Below, one piece after another: positions 1-8,868 of a DNA stretch of 64,000 nt. Location: assembly GCA_964472785.1 (NCBI GenBank), contig CAYYMH010000017.1:1-64000 (forward strand), in the 5' to 3' direction. Numbering within the stretch: the first letter of the stretch is position 1; each line of letters opens with the position of its first letter. Source of the DNA: CAYYMH01 sp964472785 (GTDB lineage Bacteria > Zhuqueibacterota > Zhuqueibacteria > Thermofontimicrobiales > Thermofontimicrobiaceae). The position numbers and the translations under genes are program-made. The notes beneath the pieces were generated by a model. It was not told the DNA's origin. It saw only the letters and a list, made by a program, of their open reading frames with translations, and searched no databases.

Positions 1-149
1 TGTAAAAAGCAGGTGATGCTGTTCTGCAGCGTGTTTTTACCGGGATAAATATGGTCGAATTTTATGTCAGTATCAGGGAATTGAGCTTTGACACAACTGA
101 TGATTAGGAGAGTCAGCAGGAATATTTTAGATGGAAGTTGCACATTCAT
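1..149 (-). CDS. Sensor regulator-propeller protein, N-terminal fragment (cut by window edge)
   Basis: An ATG at 149 opens a minus-strand frame with no stop before the window edge (49 codons). Residues 1-23 look like a signal peptide: short basic start, hydrophobic core IFLLTLLII, likely cleavage after KAQ. The mature start FDHIYPGKNTLQNSITCFL resembles the usual opening of secreted propeller sensors (FxHlsxxdGLsxnsVxcIlqD), which in this kind of bacterium are often periplasmic halves of hybrid histidine kinases or PP2C regulators. The output domain lies outside the window, so only the propeller start is supported. The upstream ribosome site is weak. Confidence 0.55.
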   Translation of the reverse strand, partial: MNVQLPSKIFLLTLLIISCVKAQFPDTDIKFDHIYPGKNTLQNSITCFL

Positions 150-690
150 TAGACTTTTTTGATATGACTAATTTTAAACTGCACGATAAAACCTAACCTG
201 AATAATTCATACGCCACAAAGTCTCTAATACACAAAGGCACACAAAGTAATGAAAATATAAAGCCTATCAGGCAAAGGAGATTAATCGACTCAGAATATT
301 TTTTATGAATGCTTCTTTCACAACTTTTTGATTCTTCGTGACTTGGTGCCTTGGTGGCAAAATTTATGAATTAAACAGACTAATGATAAGTTAATGAAAT
401 TTTTTAAAAAAGCAATATTTTTTTTTGAAAATAGCATAGTCGTATCTAATCGAGTAAAATCCAGTCAATTCAGTTTACTTGATGGTCAATTTTGATTAAC
501 AGGGATTAACACCCACCAAAAATAGGGGTTAACACCCATTGATTTATTCATATTTATTTTTATATTCATATCACCAGCATCTCATACCGGATACTGAGCC
601 TCAACTCTGAATTGTATTACAAACAAACTCTCGGATTTATCCTAATCAAGACCAATAAAAGATGCCTGCTGGTCAAATTCAGTCCAAGAA
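150..690. other. Intergenic region with a diverged palindromic repeat
   Basis: No convincing gene in either strand. It holds a degenerate inverted repeat (213-358, listed separately), an AT-rich stretch at 395-425, and a short direct repeat around 510-540 (two copies of TTAACACCCA). Promoters for the divergent flanking genes must lie here, but I see no clear -35/-10 pair. Confidence 0.5.
213..358. repeat. Dispersed palindrome, CACAAAG type
   Basis: The left arm at 213-247 begins GCCACAAAG and repeats CACAAAG units. The right arm at 334-358 reads CTTCGTGACTTGG then TGCCTTGGTGGC, roughly its reverse complement. The arms are diverged and about 85 bases apart. Same general design as the repeats at 39.6, 41.1, 51.1 and 56.4 kb. 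Confidence 0.55.
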
Positions 691-1587
691 ATGAGATCAT
701 TGAAAGCAGACAAACTTAAAACAATCTCGCACAAAAGCATTCGTGATGGTTTATGGTACAATGGTACACATAATTTCATCACTGCGGCAAAAGATGGTGT
801 CTGGTTGTACGACATTTTCGATGAAAATCCACCAAAAGCGAAATTAATAACAAAAGGAAATTTTAAAGCGCACAAACGATTTAGGGGTAGTGACATTTTT
901 AGTCTGATACAAAATCCAGCGGAAAAATCTATCATTGGTTATTGCATGCTCGATGCGCATGTCGGACTAATTGATGTTGATACGAAAAAGGTTAACTCGT
1001 TTCGTTTTGGCAAGCAAAATCAATTTCCTTTAGATTTTGGGTTCTCTCCGGACGGAAAAATATTAGCTGCCAGCCAAAACCGGATAATGCTTTGGGACAC
1101 AAAATCAGGCGAAACGGTCAATGCATCTAAAATTCAAAATCGAGGTTCGCCAATCTGTTGGGATAGTAGAGGGGCAATTTTGATTTTTACAGATGAGAGC
1201 GGCGACATCCTGTTTTTTGATCTGGGAAAACAAACAATAATCAAATCGATTACAGGGAAATATTTCGACCATGAATGTGTGAAACTTCGTGTTTCTGAAA
1301 GTTATCTCGTCGCTATTTTTGTTGACGGCACTATCAGATTATGGAATAAGCAGACACTGAAATTGATAAATGAAATAAACACGTCGAAATTGTTTTTCAA
1401 TGCTACAATCCATCACGCAGGAAATTTTGTTGTTTTCTGGTCTTCAAATGTTAAGCCGGAGATTTTCAAATTGCCGGACTTCAATTTGATCTATTCCTTC
1501 AATGAATTCGCATCAAAGGTTTTGGTGTCAGATGATAAGATGGCAATGATTCAAGATGGTTCAGTGGACTTTTTTAAAATGAAGTAA
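691..1587 (+). CDS. WD40-like beta-propeller protein, cytoplasmic
   Basis: 298 residues with no signal peptide. Blade-like segments recur: FSPDGKILAAS with IMLWDTKSGE near residues 127-150, FTDESGDILFFDL near 168-179, and VDGTIRLWNKQTLKLI near 211-226. These match WD40 blades (strand, turn, x-LWD). The propeller probably acts as a scaffold or binding platform; no enzyme motif is visible. It stands alone between non-coding stretches. The ATG at 691 lacks a good ribosome site (only CCAAGAA upstream), so the exact start is uncertain. Just after the stop is a hairpin with 7-bp arms AACGTTT/AAACGTT (1586-1604) without a T tract, a weak terminator candidate. Confidence 0.6.
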   Translation: MRSLKADKLKTISHKSIRDGLWYNGTHNFITAAKDGVWLYDIFDENPPKAKLITKGNFKAHKRFRGSDIFSLIQNPAEKSIIGYCMLDAHVGLIDVDTKKVNSFRFGKQNQFPLDFGFSPDGKILAASQNRIMLWDTKSGETVNASKIQNRGSPICWDSRGAILIFTDESGDILFFDLGKQTIIKSITGKYFDHECVKLRVSESYLVAIFVDGTIRLWNKQTLKLINEINTSKLFFNATIHHAGNFVVFWSSNVKPEIFKLPDFNLIYSFNEFASKVLVSDDKMAMIQDGSVDFFKMK

Positions 1588-1778
1588 CGTTTGGATGAAA
1601 ACGTTGAATACGATTTATCCAGTTATTTTTTTTAGATTTACCTGAGACATACAAATTGTTTTTATGTTTAGCGCTCCTTGCCGGAAGGAGGTGATAAAAA
1701 TATTTCTATACAATAATACCTTTTCGTTTTAAAATAAGTTCGAAGGGTGAGAATTGGAATAACTTTTCAAAAGGAGCC

Positions 1779-1850
1779 ATGAAAAAAAATGAGCTGTTTA
1801 AAATACCGATCGCAGAGAATAAATGCGAAAATAAAACAATCATAAATTAA
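1779..1850 (+). CDS. Possible 23-residue leader peptide
   Basis: The ATG at 1779 follows a good ribosome site (AAAGGAGCC) and encodes MKKNELFKIPIAENK then CENKTIIN before a stop at 1848. It ends 24 bases before the large secreted-protein gene, which has its own site (CGGAGGAAC). I do not recognise the peptide. It may be a translated leader or chance. Upstream, 1674-1690 has a CTCCTT/AAGGAG inverted repeat that could hide another AAGGAGGTG. Confidence 0.25.
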   Translation: MKKNELFKIPIAENKCENKTIIN

Positions 1851-1874
1851 CAATATAAATCGGAGGAACAAACC

Positions 1875-4800
1875 ATGAAAAACTCACAATTAACGCGAGC
1901 ACTCTATGCATCCTTATTAACTTTTTTTCTAAGTATAACTCCCCTTTATGCTCAAAGCTTTACCGGCATTGGAGATCTTCCTGGTGGTGAGTATTACAGT
2001 TATGCCAACGCCATTTCAGCAGATGGTAAAGTTGTTGTGGGAGCTAGCAAATCGACAGCAACAGCGTCCAATCAATTTAATACGGTCGCGATCCGCTGGA
2101 CTGAAACGGGCGGATTGGTAGTACTGGGTGATCTTCCCGGGGGAGCATACAACAGTAACGCTTTTGGCGTTTCAGCAAACGGGTCAGTCATCGTTGGTGA
2201 GAGTGCATCAACAAATTCGAGTTCTAATGCTGCGTGGAATGAAGCATTTCGCTGGACACAATCAGGTGGGATGCAAGCTCTTGGGGACCTTTCAGGTGGA
2301 AATTTTGGAAGTTTGGCCTGGAACATTTCAGCAGATGGCAATGTTATCGTTGGACAAGGGGTTTCTCATAACGGATATGAAGCATTTCGATGGACGTCCT
2401 CGGGTGGACTTGTCGCTCTGGGTGATCTCTCAGGCGGCACATTTAGTAGTTGTGCGCTCGATGCTTCAGGAAATGGTTCAGTTATAGTTGGATATGGTAC
2501 ATCAGGACATAATACACCTCCCTATTACAGCACGGAAGGATTCAAATGGACCCAAGCTGGTGGGATGGTAGCATTAGGTGATCTTGCTGGAGGGCTTTAT
2601 CACAGTACTGCGTATGCCATTTCTGATGATGCAACTGTTATTGTCGGCTCTTCGATTAATGGCCCCGGACCTTTTTATCAAGCGATCTACTGGAAAAACG
2701 GTACAAAACATTTGATTCCAAATTTAACAGGAGCACAGTCATCAGACGCATTAGCTGTATCTGGAAATGGATCAGTAATTGTTGGCCAGAGTTATCATGG
2801 ATCGTCTGTACAAAAAGTATGGATTTGGAAACAAAGTACTGGTACGAAAGAATTAAAAAACGTTTTAGTAAATGATTATGGACTAAACCTGACAGGCTGG
2901 GAACTAACAATTCCTACTGGTATTTCTCATGACGGATTAACCATTGTTGGCACGGGCTCAAATCCAAGTGGAAAAACAGAGGGATGGGTCGCTAAATTAT
3001 CAGGTAGTCCTTCGCAGCAAAAAATATTCGTCGATGTCCCCAACGGAGGTGAAAGCTGGGAGGCGACTCATCCGCAACCTATCGTCTGGCACACTCAAAA
3101 CTTCACCGGGAATGTAAAAATTGAGCTTTCCACGAATGGAGGTTCATCATGGACAACAATCGCGAATAATGTCTCAACCCCTGCCGCGAATACCGCTACT
3201 AGTTATATGTGGACTGTTTCAAATACACCATCAACACAATGTAAAGTCAGAATATCGGATGCGACGGATGGCGATCCTTTTGATGTGAGTGATGCCAATT
3301 TTACGATTACGTCCAATTCAGCAATAACTGTTGATGTTCCCAATGGCGGTGAAAATTGGGTTGCCGGCACGCCCCAGCCGATTGTCTGGCATTCTCATAT
3401 TTATACCGGTAATGTAAAGATCGAACTGTCAACAAATAACGGATCATCCTGGACCACAATTGCCAACAGTGTTTCGACTCCTGCGGCCAATACGGCGACC
3501 AGTTATATGTGGACCGTAACAAACACTCCCTCAACAAATTGCTTAGTTAAAATTTCGGACGCAGCAACAGGTAGTCCGTCTGACGTTAGTAATAATACCT
3601 TTACCATCGATCCGCCGGGTACGAACAACACACCTGTCGGCACCAATGTTGCAATCAATCTATCCTCCGATGTCACTGTTACATTTGATAACGTGACAGG
3701 AGCAGGAACAACAACACTCAACAAAAAAAATGTCGGTTCACCGCCACCAGGCGGTTTTTCGATCATTCCCGCCTCTTCTCCTCAATACTATGACATCAAT
3801 ACAACCGCTACTTTTACCGGAAATGTTACGGTTTGCATTCAATATGACGATACCGGTCTAACAACAGCCCAGGAACAAGCGCTAACGCTTCAGGTTTACG
3901 AATCGCCGCCGGGGAGTTGGAGTGACATCACCACAACAATAGACATTAATACGAACATTATTTGCGGAGAACTAAACCATTTATCAGATTTTGCCATTAT
4001 GGTACCAACCGGAGGCGGTACCGAATCGATTACGGTCATCTCACCGAATGGCGGTGAGGATTGGCAAGCTGGATCTGAGCAAGAGATAATCTGGACAAGT
4101 TCAGATTTTACCGGTCAAATCCGTATCGAGGTAAGTATGAATGGTGGAACAACTTATGATGAAATCGTTGCTTCGACAGATGATGATGGCTTTTACACTT
4201 ATAGTGTTTCCAATGATGAATCCAATACGTGCCTGGTAAAAATTTCCGATGCAGCAGATGGCGATCCGTTCGATACCAGTGACAGCTATTTTTCAATTTC
4301 ATCAGAACCTGCTGGCGAAGATATTTTTGTTACCAATACCAATGACACCGGAGAAGGTTCCTTAAGAAATGCCATAAGTCAGGCAAACTCAACTCCGGGA
4401 TTAAATTTCATTCTATTTCAAATTCCGGACACTGATCCCGGATATGACGGAAGCAGAGGTGTATGGACAATTAAACCTCAATCAGCATTTCCGACAATCA
4501 GCAACGATCCCGTAGTTCTCGATGGCTTTTCTCAATCCTTGTTTATCGGAGAAGAAAGAAATCAATCGGGTCCGGAAATTGAAATTAATGGTATGGATGC
4601 TGGTGATGGTGTTGATGGACTAACTGTAATTGCACCTGATGTTACGATAATAGGTCTGATTATCAACAATTTTTCTCGGGCAGGTATTCACGTGAGCAAT
4701 TCAGAGAACGGCCGCATCTCCGGTTGCTACATCGGAACCGACTATGCCGGATTGGAAGCAGCGCCCAACCTGGATGGTATCTTGTTACAAGATTCGCGCG

Positions 4801-5864
4801 GCTTTCACATTTCACCTGAAGACACGCTACCCAATATCATTTCCGGTAATCGCGGCACAGCAATATACTTGAATAATTCAACACACAACTTTATTTTGGG
4901 TAATCTGATTGGTTTAAAATCTTCGCTGACGGACACTTTAGGGAATTTGAATGGAATCAATTTGCAAGATAACGCTGACAGTAACGAGGTAATTGAAAAC
5001 CGAATTTGCGGAAATAATGGCAACGGCGTTTACATTTTTGGTTCAAATGCGAACATGATTGCACATAATTTTATCGGCAGGCATGAAGATCCTGAAATTC
5101 AATTGGGTAATACAACAGAAGGTGTTTATATTACTGAAATTTCAGAACACAATATGGTTTTTGAAAACATGATCGGACACAACGGGAATAATGGTGTGTT
5201 TGTATTTGGCAGTCAAGCCCTCCGAAATACAATTTCACAAAATTCGATCACAAACAATGGGAGCTATGGCATCGAGAACCGGAATGGCGGGAATACTGAA
5301 CTTTCACCTCCTGTCATTACCAACGTCACCAGTTCATCCGTCAGTGGCACTGCTCCGGCGAATTCGCATGTCGAAATTTTCTTCGATGCTGATGATGAAG
5401 GTGAACTTTTTATCGGCGAAGTGCAAGCAGACGCTGCTGGGAACTTTAGCTGGTCAGGTGAAGATGTACCATCTGAACTATATGTGACAGCAACGGCAAC
5501 GGATGCCGAAGGAAACACTTCACAATTTTCTGACCCGGCAAATTATTTAACCGATATTTCTCATGAAACAAATATACAGAATCCGGAAATATTTTCGTTG
5601 AGTCAAAATTATCCAAATCCATTTAATCCGGAAACAGAGATCCATTTTCAGATTGCCGAACCGAGCCACGTACTGATAAAAATTTACACCATTTTGGGTA
5701 ATGAAATTTGTACATTAGTTAATTCGAAATATGAACCAGGCGCTTTCAATGTCACCTGGAATGGAAAAGATGCGTTTGGTAACGATGTCAGTAGTGGGAT
5801 TTATCTCTGCAAGCTAAAAGCAAAGGATATTACACTCACAAAAAAAATGACGCTCATTCGCTAA
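1875..5864 (+). CDS. Secreted mosaic protein: HAF repeats, Kre9-like repeats, beta-helix, T9SS sorting domain
   Basis: 1329 residues. A signal peptide (about 1-27, ending PLYAQS) is followed by HAF-type repeats (about 29-380), each with LGDLxGG, an ISADG or VSANG turn, VIVG, and a FRW strand. Two Kre9/KNH-like Ig-type repeats start near residues 386 and 485 (VDVPNGG ... PQPIVWH ... KIELSTN), with a third near 720 (ISPNGGEDWQAGS-like). A right-handed beta-helix region (about 815-1135) begins GEGSLRNAI. The last ~95 residues are a type IX secretion type A sorting domain (SLSQNYPNPFNP ... GIYLCKLKAKD ... KKMTLIR). Expected path: Sec export, T9SS across the outer membrane, surface attachment or release. 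Start is fixed by CGGAGGAAC upstream. Likely an adhesin or matrix protein; binding target unknown. Confidence 0.85.
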   Translation: MKNSQLTRALYASLLTFFLSITPLYAQSFTGIGDLPGGEYYSYANAISADGKVVVGASKSTATASNQFNTVAIRWTETGGLVVLGDLPGGAYNSNAFGVSANGSVIVGESASTNSSSNAAWNEAFRWTQSGGMQALGDLSGGNFGSLAWNISADGNVIVGQGVSHNGYEAFRWTSSGGLVALGDLSGGTFSSCALDASGNGSVIVGYGTSGHNTPPYYSTEGFKWTQAGGMVALGDLAGGLYHSTAYAISDDATVIVGSSINGPGPFYQAIYWKNGTKHLIPNLTGAQSSDALAVSGNGSVIVGQSYHGSSVQKVWIWKQSTGTKELKNVLVNDYGLNLTGWELTIPTGISHDGLTIVGTGSNPSGKTEGWVAKLSGSPSQQKIFVDVPNGGESWEATHPQPIVWHTQNFTGNVKIELSTNGGSSWTTIANNVSTPAANTATSYMWTVSNTPSTQCKVRISDATDGDPFDVSDANFTITSNSAITVDVPNGGENWVAGTPQPIVWHSHIYTGNVKIELSTNNGSSWTTIANSVSTPAANTATSYMWTVTNTPSTNCLVKISDAATGSPSDVSNNTFTIDPPGTNNTPVGTNVAINLSSDVTVTFDNVTGAGTTTLNKKNVGSPPPGGFSIIPASSPQYYDINTTATFTGNVTVCIQYDDTGLTTAQEQALTLQVYESPPGSWSDITTTIDINTNIICGELNHLSDFAIMVPTGGGTESITVISPNGGEDWQAGSEQEIIWTSSDFTGQIRIEVSMNGGTTYDEIVASTDDDGFYTYSVSNDESNTCLVKISDAADGDPFDTSDSYFSISSEPAGEDIFVTNTNDTGEGSLRNAISQANSTPGLNFILFQIPDTDPGYDGSRGVWTIKPQSAFPTISNDPVVLDGFSQSLFIGEERNQSGPEIEINGMDAGDGVDGLTVIAPDVTIIGLIINNFSRAGIHVSNSENGRISGCYIGTDYAGLEAAPNLDGILLQDSRGFHISPEDTLPNIISGNRGTAIYLNNSTHNFILGNLIGLKSSLTDTLGNLNGINLQDNADSNEVIENRICGNNGNGVYIFGSNANMIAHNFIGRHEDPEIQLGNTTEGVYITEISEHNMVFENMIGHNGNNGVFVFGSQALRNTISQNSITNNGSYGIENRNGGNTELSPPVITNVTSSSVSGTAPANSHVEIFFDADDEGELFIGEVQADAAGNFSWSGEDVPSELYVTATATDAEGNTSQFSDPANYLTDISHETNIQNPEIFSLSQNYPNPFNPETEIHFQIAEPSHVLIKIYTILGNEICTLVNSKYEPGAFNVTWNGKDAFGNDVSSGIYLCKLKAKDITLTKKMTLIR

Positions 5865-5875
5865 CACAGTACCAA

Positions 5876-5912
5876 AAAGATGTGCTCCACTTTAACAGTG
5901 GAGTACATCTTT
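5876..5912. terminator. Bidirectional terminator
   Basis: 16-base arms AAAGATGTGCTCCACT (5876-5891) and AGTGGAGTACATCTTT (5897-5912) pair with a single G-T wobble around a 5-base loop. A-rich flank on the left and T-rich on the right suit both the upstream plus-strand gene and the convergent minus-strand gene. Confidence 0.85.
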
Positions 5913-5926
5913 ATTTACTGCTCTAT

Positions 5927-6370
5927 TTACTTACTCAACATTCCCCCAACATATCCGGCTGCCACAAAAATTAGCAGTGCGATTACTGAAGTTACGTCAA
6001 ATCCGGTGGAAAAACTAAATAATAAATTTATGACCACTGGAAAAACAGCAACCAAAGCACTATTTAACTTGCGTTTTTCGCCGGAGCCTTTTGCCAAGAC
6101 TGTTGCCCGCCAAAAAATCAGCAGTGCAACGACAATGATAAAAGCGATGAACAATAAAATGCTATTTTGGTACATTTTGGAAATCGCTTGACTGATCTGT
6201 TGGCTGACTTCAGCCGAATCATCAGATTTTGGACCTAATTCGATACCCATTTTTACAGCAACAACTAATGCCGGAATCATATAGAGAATGAATCCGAGCA
6301 CCCAGGCAAACAATCCGTTAAAAAGTGCCTTTGCCCACAAGATTTTCGGTCCTTTTGTTTCCGCAACCAT
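5927..6370 (-). CDS. Small polytopic membrane protein, unknown function
   Basis: 147 residues. Four hydrophobic segments are visible: about 18-40 (FNGLFAWVLGFILYMIPALVV), 70-90 (ILLFIAFIIVVALLIFW), 104-120 (SALVAVFPVVINLLF) and 127-144 (VTSVIALLIFVAAGYVGG). A hydrophilic loop (SDDSAEVSQQ) separates the first two. I recognise no family. The start is supported by CGGAGGGAAAAG before the ATG. Monocistronic, convergent with the T9SS cargo gene through a shared terminator. Confidence 0.6.
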   Translation of the reverse strand: MVAETKGPKILWAKALFNGLFAWVLGFILYMIPALVVAVKMGIELGPKSDDSAEVSQQISQAISKMYQNSILLFIAFIIVVALLIFWRATVLAKGSGEKRKLNSALVAVFPVVINLLFSFSTGFDVTSVIALLIFVAAGYVGGMLSK

Positions 6371-6933
6371 GATCTTTTCCCTCCGATTTTTTTATTGAAT
6401 TAGCCGCTAAACAACCATTTTTTTCAGATTGCTTTTTAAATGGTATAAGCGCCTCTTTCTCTGTGCTGGTTTAATCTACGTGAAGTTGTCGAATTTTAGT
6501 GAAGTTGACATGGCAATATAAGACAAAATTTAAAATATGTCAATAGAAAACTAAAGAGAGGTAGCTCGATGGGAGAAATTCTTTAATTTAAAATATTCTT
6601 TTTCCTCAAGGACTCAAAGATTTAAAAGTCAATTAATTAGAATCTTATTTATTAATTAATCAGACAAATATAAGTTCAGAATTCAATTTTTTATAACTTA
6701 TTATTTATTTGTATCTTGGAGCCCGCTAGCTAGCGAATGGCAATTATTCATTTTATTACACCCAAAAACTTTGCTATTTTAACAAAATGTTAGATTAATT
6801 TTTTTAATCCGTGCAAATCCGTTTATTCCGTGTCATCCGCGTTCTATTTTGGTTGCGGCTTTGCTGCGTTAGGAATTATTCAGATTAAAAAAGATAAAGC
6901 AAAACAACGCAAGAAGTACTATCAGACATATTC
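6371..6933. other. AT-rich intergenic region between two minus-strand genes
   Basis: No gene supported on either strand. It contains a perfect 12-bp palindrome CGCTAGCTAGCG (6724-6735) and a CACGGAT-type repeat (6806-6843), followed by TTGCGGCTTTGCTGCG (6853-6868). The promoter of the 147-residue membrane protein should be here. No obvious hairpin terminator for the polysaccharide operon is visible. Confidence 0.5.
6806..6843. repeat. Dispersed repeat, CACGGAT type (half palindrome)
   Basis: Reads AATCCGTGCAAATCCG then TTTATTCCGTGTCATCCGCG. On the minus strand this is CGCGGATGACACGGAAT followed by AACGGATTTGCACGGATT, tandem 8-9 base units of CACGGAT. It matches the units at 56361-56389 and 44157-44169 in reverse. 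Confidence 0.55.
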
Positions 6934-8868
6934 CTAAAATCGGTGCTGAAAAGACACGATAAAATTCGTCGAGTGGTAAACTTCTGAACCGGTCTTCAAA
7001 TAACTAATGAAAAAGCGACTAAAATCCGAAAAGTTGATCGCCAAACTCCCATTGAAATTATTCGAGTTGATTCCCTGTTGCCGGGTAATGGCATAGCCGG
7101 CTCCGATTTCCGCGAATTGAGAAATTGTTTGTTTCAGATTCAACCCAATCGATCCGGTGGAAAGTTCATTCGGTGTCCAGTAAGGTCGCGAATTCAAATA
7201 AATTTTATCAAAATCCTCAAAAAGATAATAAGCAAAAGTGACAATATTTGGATTTTTTAATTTCAGGGTTAAATAAGTCGCTGCCGTGGTTGAGATTTTT
7301 TGATTATCATCAGAATAACTAAATTGCTGATAATTCCCGGAAATTGCCCAGCGTCGAAAAACCTGCCAATAGATTTCAGTAATCAGACCGTTCAAAACAA
7401 TCCGGTCTGCCAGCGCTCGTACTCCTTCCTGAGTCTCATGTCGCTCATAACGAATTTGAGCTGTCATTTTTTCCTTTATCGTTTGACTGAATTGAAATTT
7501 CAGGCTGAACGGTGTCCAGTTGGAACTATAATTTATGGCTCCGATTTCGATGCCTAATTTTGACGATACCGTGGGATGATAATTGACAACTGCCTGAGCA
7601 CCATAGCCAACTGTTGTCGAATCCAATCGGTCGTCAAACACACGATACCGGGCAGCCTGATAGCCAAAATCCCAAAACCGGTTTCGGTGAAAAACTGTAC
7701 TGATAGGGATTGTCTCGCGTGTAATTTCATTGGAATCACTCAGCCTCGAATATTTAGCTTCCAACAGCGTTCCGTAGTTTTTCCGAATATCCCGCAGCAG
7801 AACCGATGCTTGCTCGTTTTCCGGATAAAATAATAGCAATTTTTCCAACCGTTGTTTTGCCTGATCCCACCGTCCTGACCAACGTTCAATCTCTGCTAAC
7901 GAAAGCAGTGACTCTTTGTGCAGCGGTTTTTCCTTCAGTACATTCAACAACGGCTCTTCTGCTTTTCTCGATTGACCGCTCCAAAGATAGGCGCGGGCTA
8001 ACTGGTTTTTATGGTTCAAGCTATCTGGCTCCAATCGGATTAATCTCTCGTAAAGTGGTGCAGCGTCTGCCGGTTGATTGTTCCACATCAGTTGCTGTGC
8101 TAATTTTTTTAAAATTTCCTTATCCTCCGGGGACTTTTCCAAAATAATCTGATACTGCTCAACAGCTGGTTTGGTTTGATTATTCCAACTCTGCTGCTGC
8201 GCCAGTTTTTTACGAAATTGCAGACTGTCCGGCTCCAGATCAGCGATCCTTTCTAACAGTCGGATACCTTCATCCGTCCTGTCGTCCCAAAAGTATTGGT
8301 CTGCCAGTACCTTCATTGTTGCTATATCTTTCTCATCCAATTTAATAATTTGCTCGTAGGTGTGAATCGCCTTTGCCGATAGACCATTCCATGAATAAAG
8401 TTGCGCCAACTTCCGGTAAATCTCGGTATTGTTTGGCTCATCCTCCAATATTTTTTCATAAAGGACAATCGCTTTAATCTGCCGATCATTCCAGAGATAA
8501 TATTGAGCTAATGTTTTTTTGGCCTCTGTATCACTCGGGCTCAACCGCACAATCTGCTCATAACTTTGAACCGCTTTATCTCCCATATCATTCCAGGAAT
8601 AAAGCTGAGCCAGTCGCTGCCACGATTTCAAATGATCCGGATTGGTCTTCACAATGGACTCATAAACTTCAATCGCTTTCAATTGTTTATCAGCGGCAAC
8701 GTACGCTTCAGCCTGCGCTATTTTTTTCTCAGGATTTTGAACCTGATGGTGAGAAAAAATTCCCACATCAGACATCGCCACTTCCTGTTGAGCCGAGTTC
8801 GTTCGACTGACACAAACGACTAACCAAAACATCATTACAATACTTAATTTTCGATCAAATTTCATCAT
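6934..8868 (-). CDS. PelB/PgaA-like TPR and beta-barrel polysaccharide export porin
   Basis: 644 residues. A signal peptide (1-25) is followed by nine 34-residue TPR units (about 45-360), eight with Trp at the same place (YSWND, YLWND, YSWNG, YFWDD, QSWNN, LMWNN, YLWSG, ERWSG). From about 370 the sequence alternates short beta strands and ends in RF, the terminal aromatic typical of outer-membrane barrels. PelB and PgaA share this plan: periplasmic TPR scaffold plus barrel that lets deacetylated polysaccharide out. It is much shorter than Pseudomonas PelB (about 1190 residues) and nearer PgaA in size. Last gene of the operon; its ATG overlaps the preceding stop by ATGA, so translation is probably coupled. 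Confidence 0.75.
   Translation of the reverse strand: MMKFDRKLSIVMMFWLVVCVSRTNSAQQEVAMSDVGIFSHHQVQNPEKKIAQAEAYVAADKQLKAIEVYESIVKTNPDHLKSWQRLAQLYSWNDMGDKAVQSYEQIVRLSPSDTEAKKTLAQYYLWNDRQIKAIVLYEKILEDEPNNTEIYRKLAQLYSWNGLSAKAIHTYEQIIKLDEKDIATMKVLADQYFWDDRTDEGIRLLERIADLEPDSLQFRKKLAQQQSWNNQTKPAVEQYQIILEKSPEDKEILKKLAQQLMWNNQPADAAPLYERLIRLEPDSLNHKNQLARAYLWSGQSRKAEEPLLNVLKEKPLHKESLLSLAEIERWSGRWDQAKQRLEKLLLFYPENEQASVLLRDIRKNYGTLLEAKYSRLSDSNEITRETIPISTVFHRNRFWDFGYQAARYRVFDDRLDSTTVGYGAQAVVNYHPTVSSKLGIEIGAINYSSNWTPFSLKFQFSQTIKEKMTAQIRYERHETQEGVRALADRIVLNGLITEIYWQVFRRWAISGNYQQFSYSDDNQKISTTAATYLTLKLKNPNIVTFAYYLFEDFDKIYLNSRPYWTPNELSTGSIGLNLKQTISQFAEIGAGYAITRQQGINSNNFNGSLAINFSDFSRFFISYLKTGSEVYHSTNFIVSFQHRF

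Noticed and set aside
2128..2487. 119-codon plus-strand frame inside the T9SS protein gene
   Set aside because: Out of frame with clear HAF repeats and lacking a ribosome site; repeat-driven shadow.
5880..6191. Plus-strand 103-codon frame opposite the small membrane protein
   Set aside because: It starts inside the terminator hairpin, has no ribosome site, and the opposite strand encodes a protein with regular membrane helices and a good site.
6724..6735. CGCTAGCTAGCG as a recombination or operator site
   Set aside because: A 12-bp palindrome alone with no second copy in view; too little support beyond noting it.
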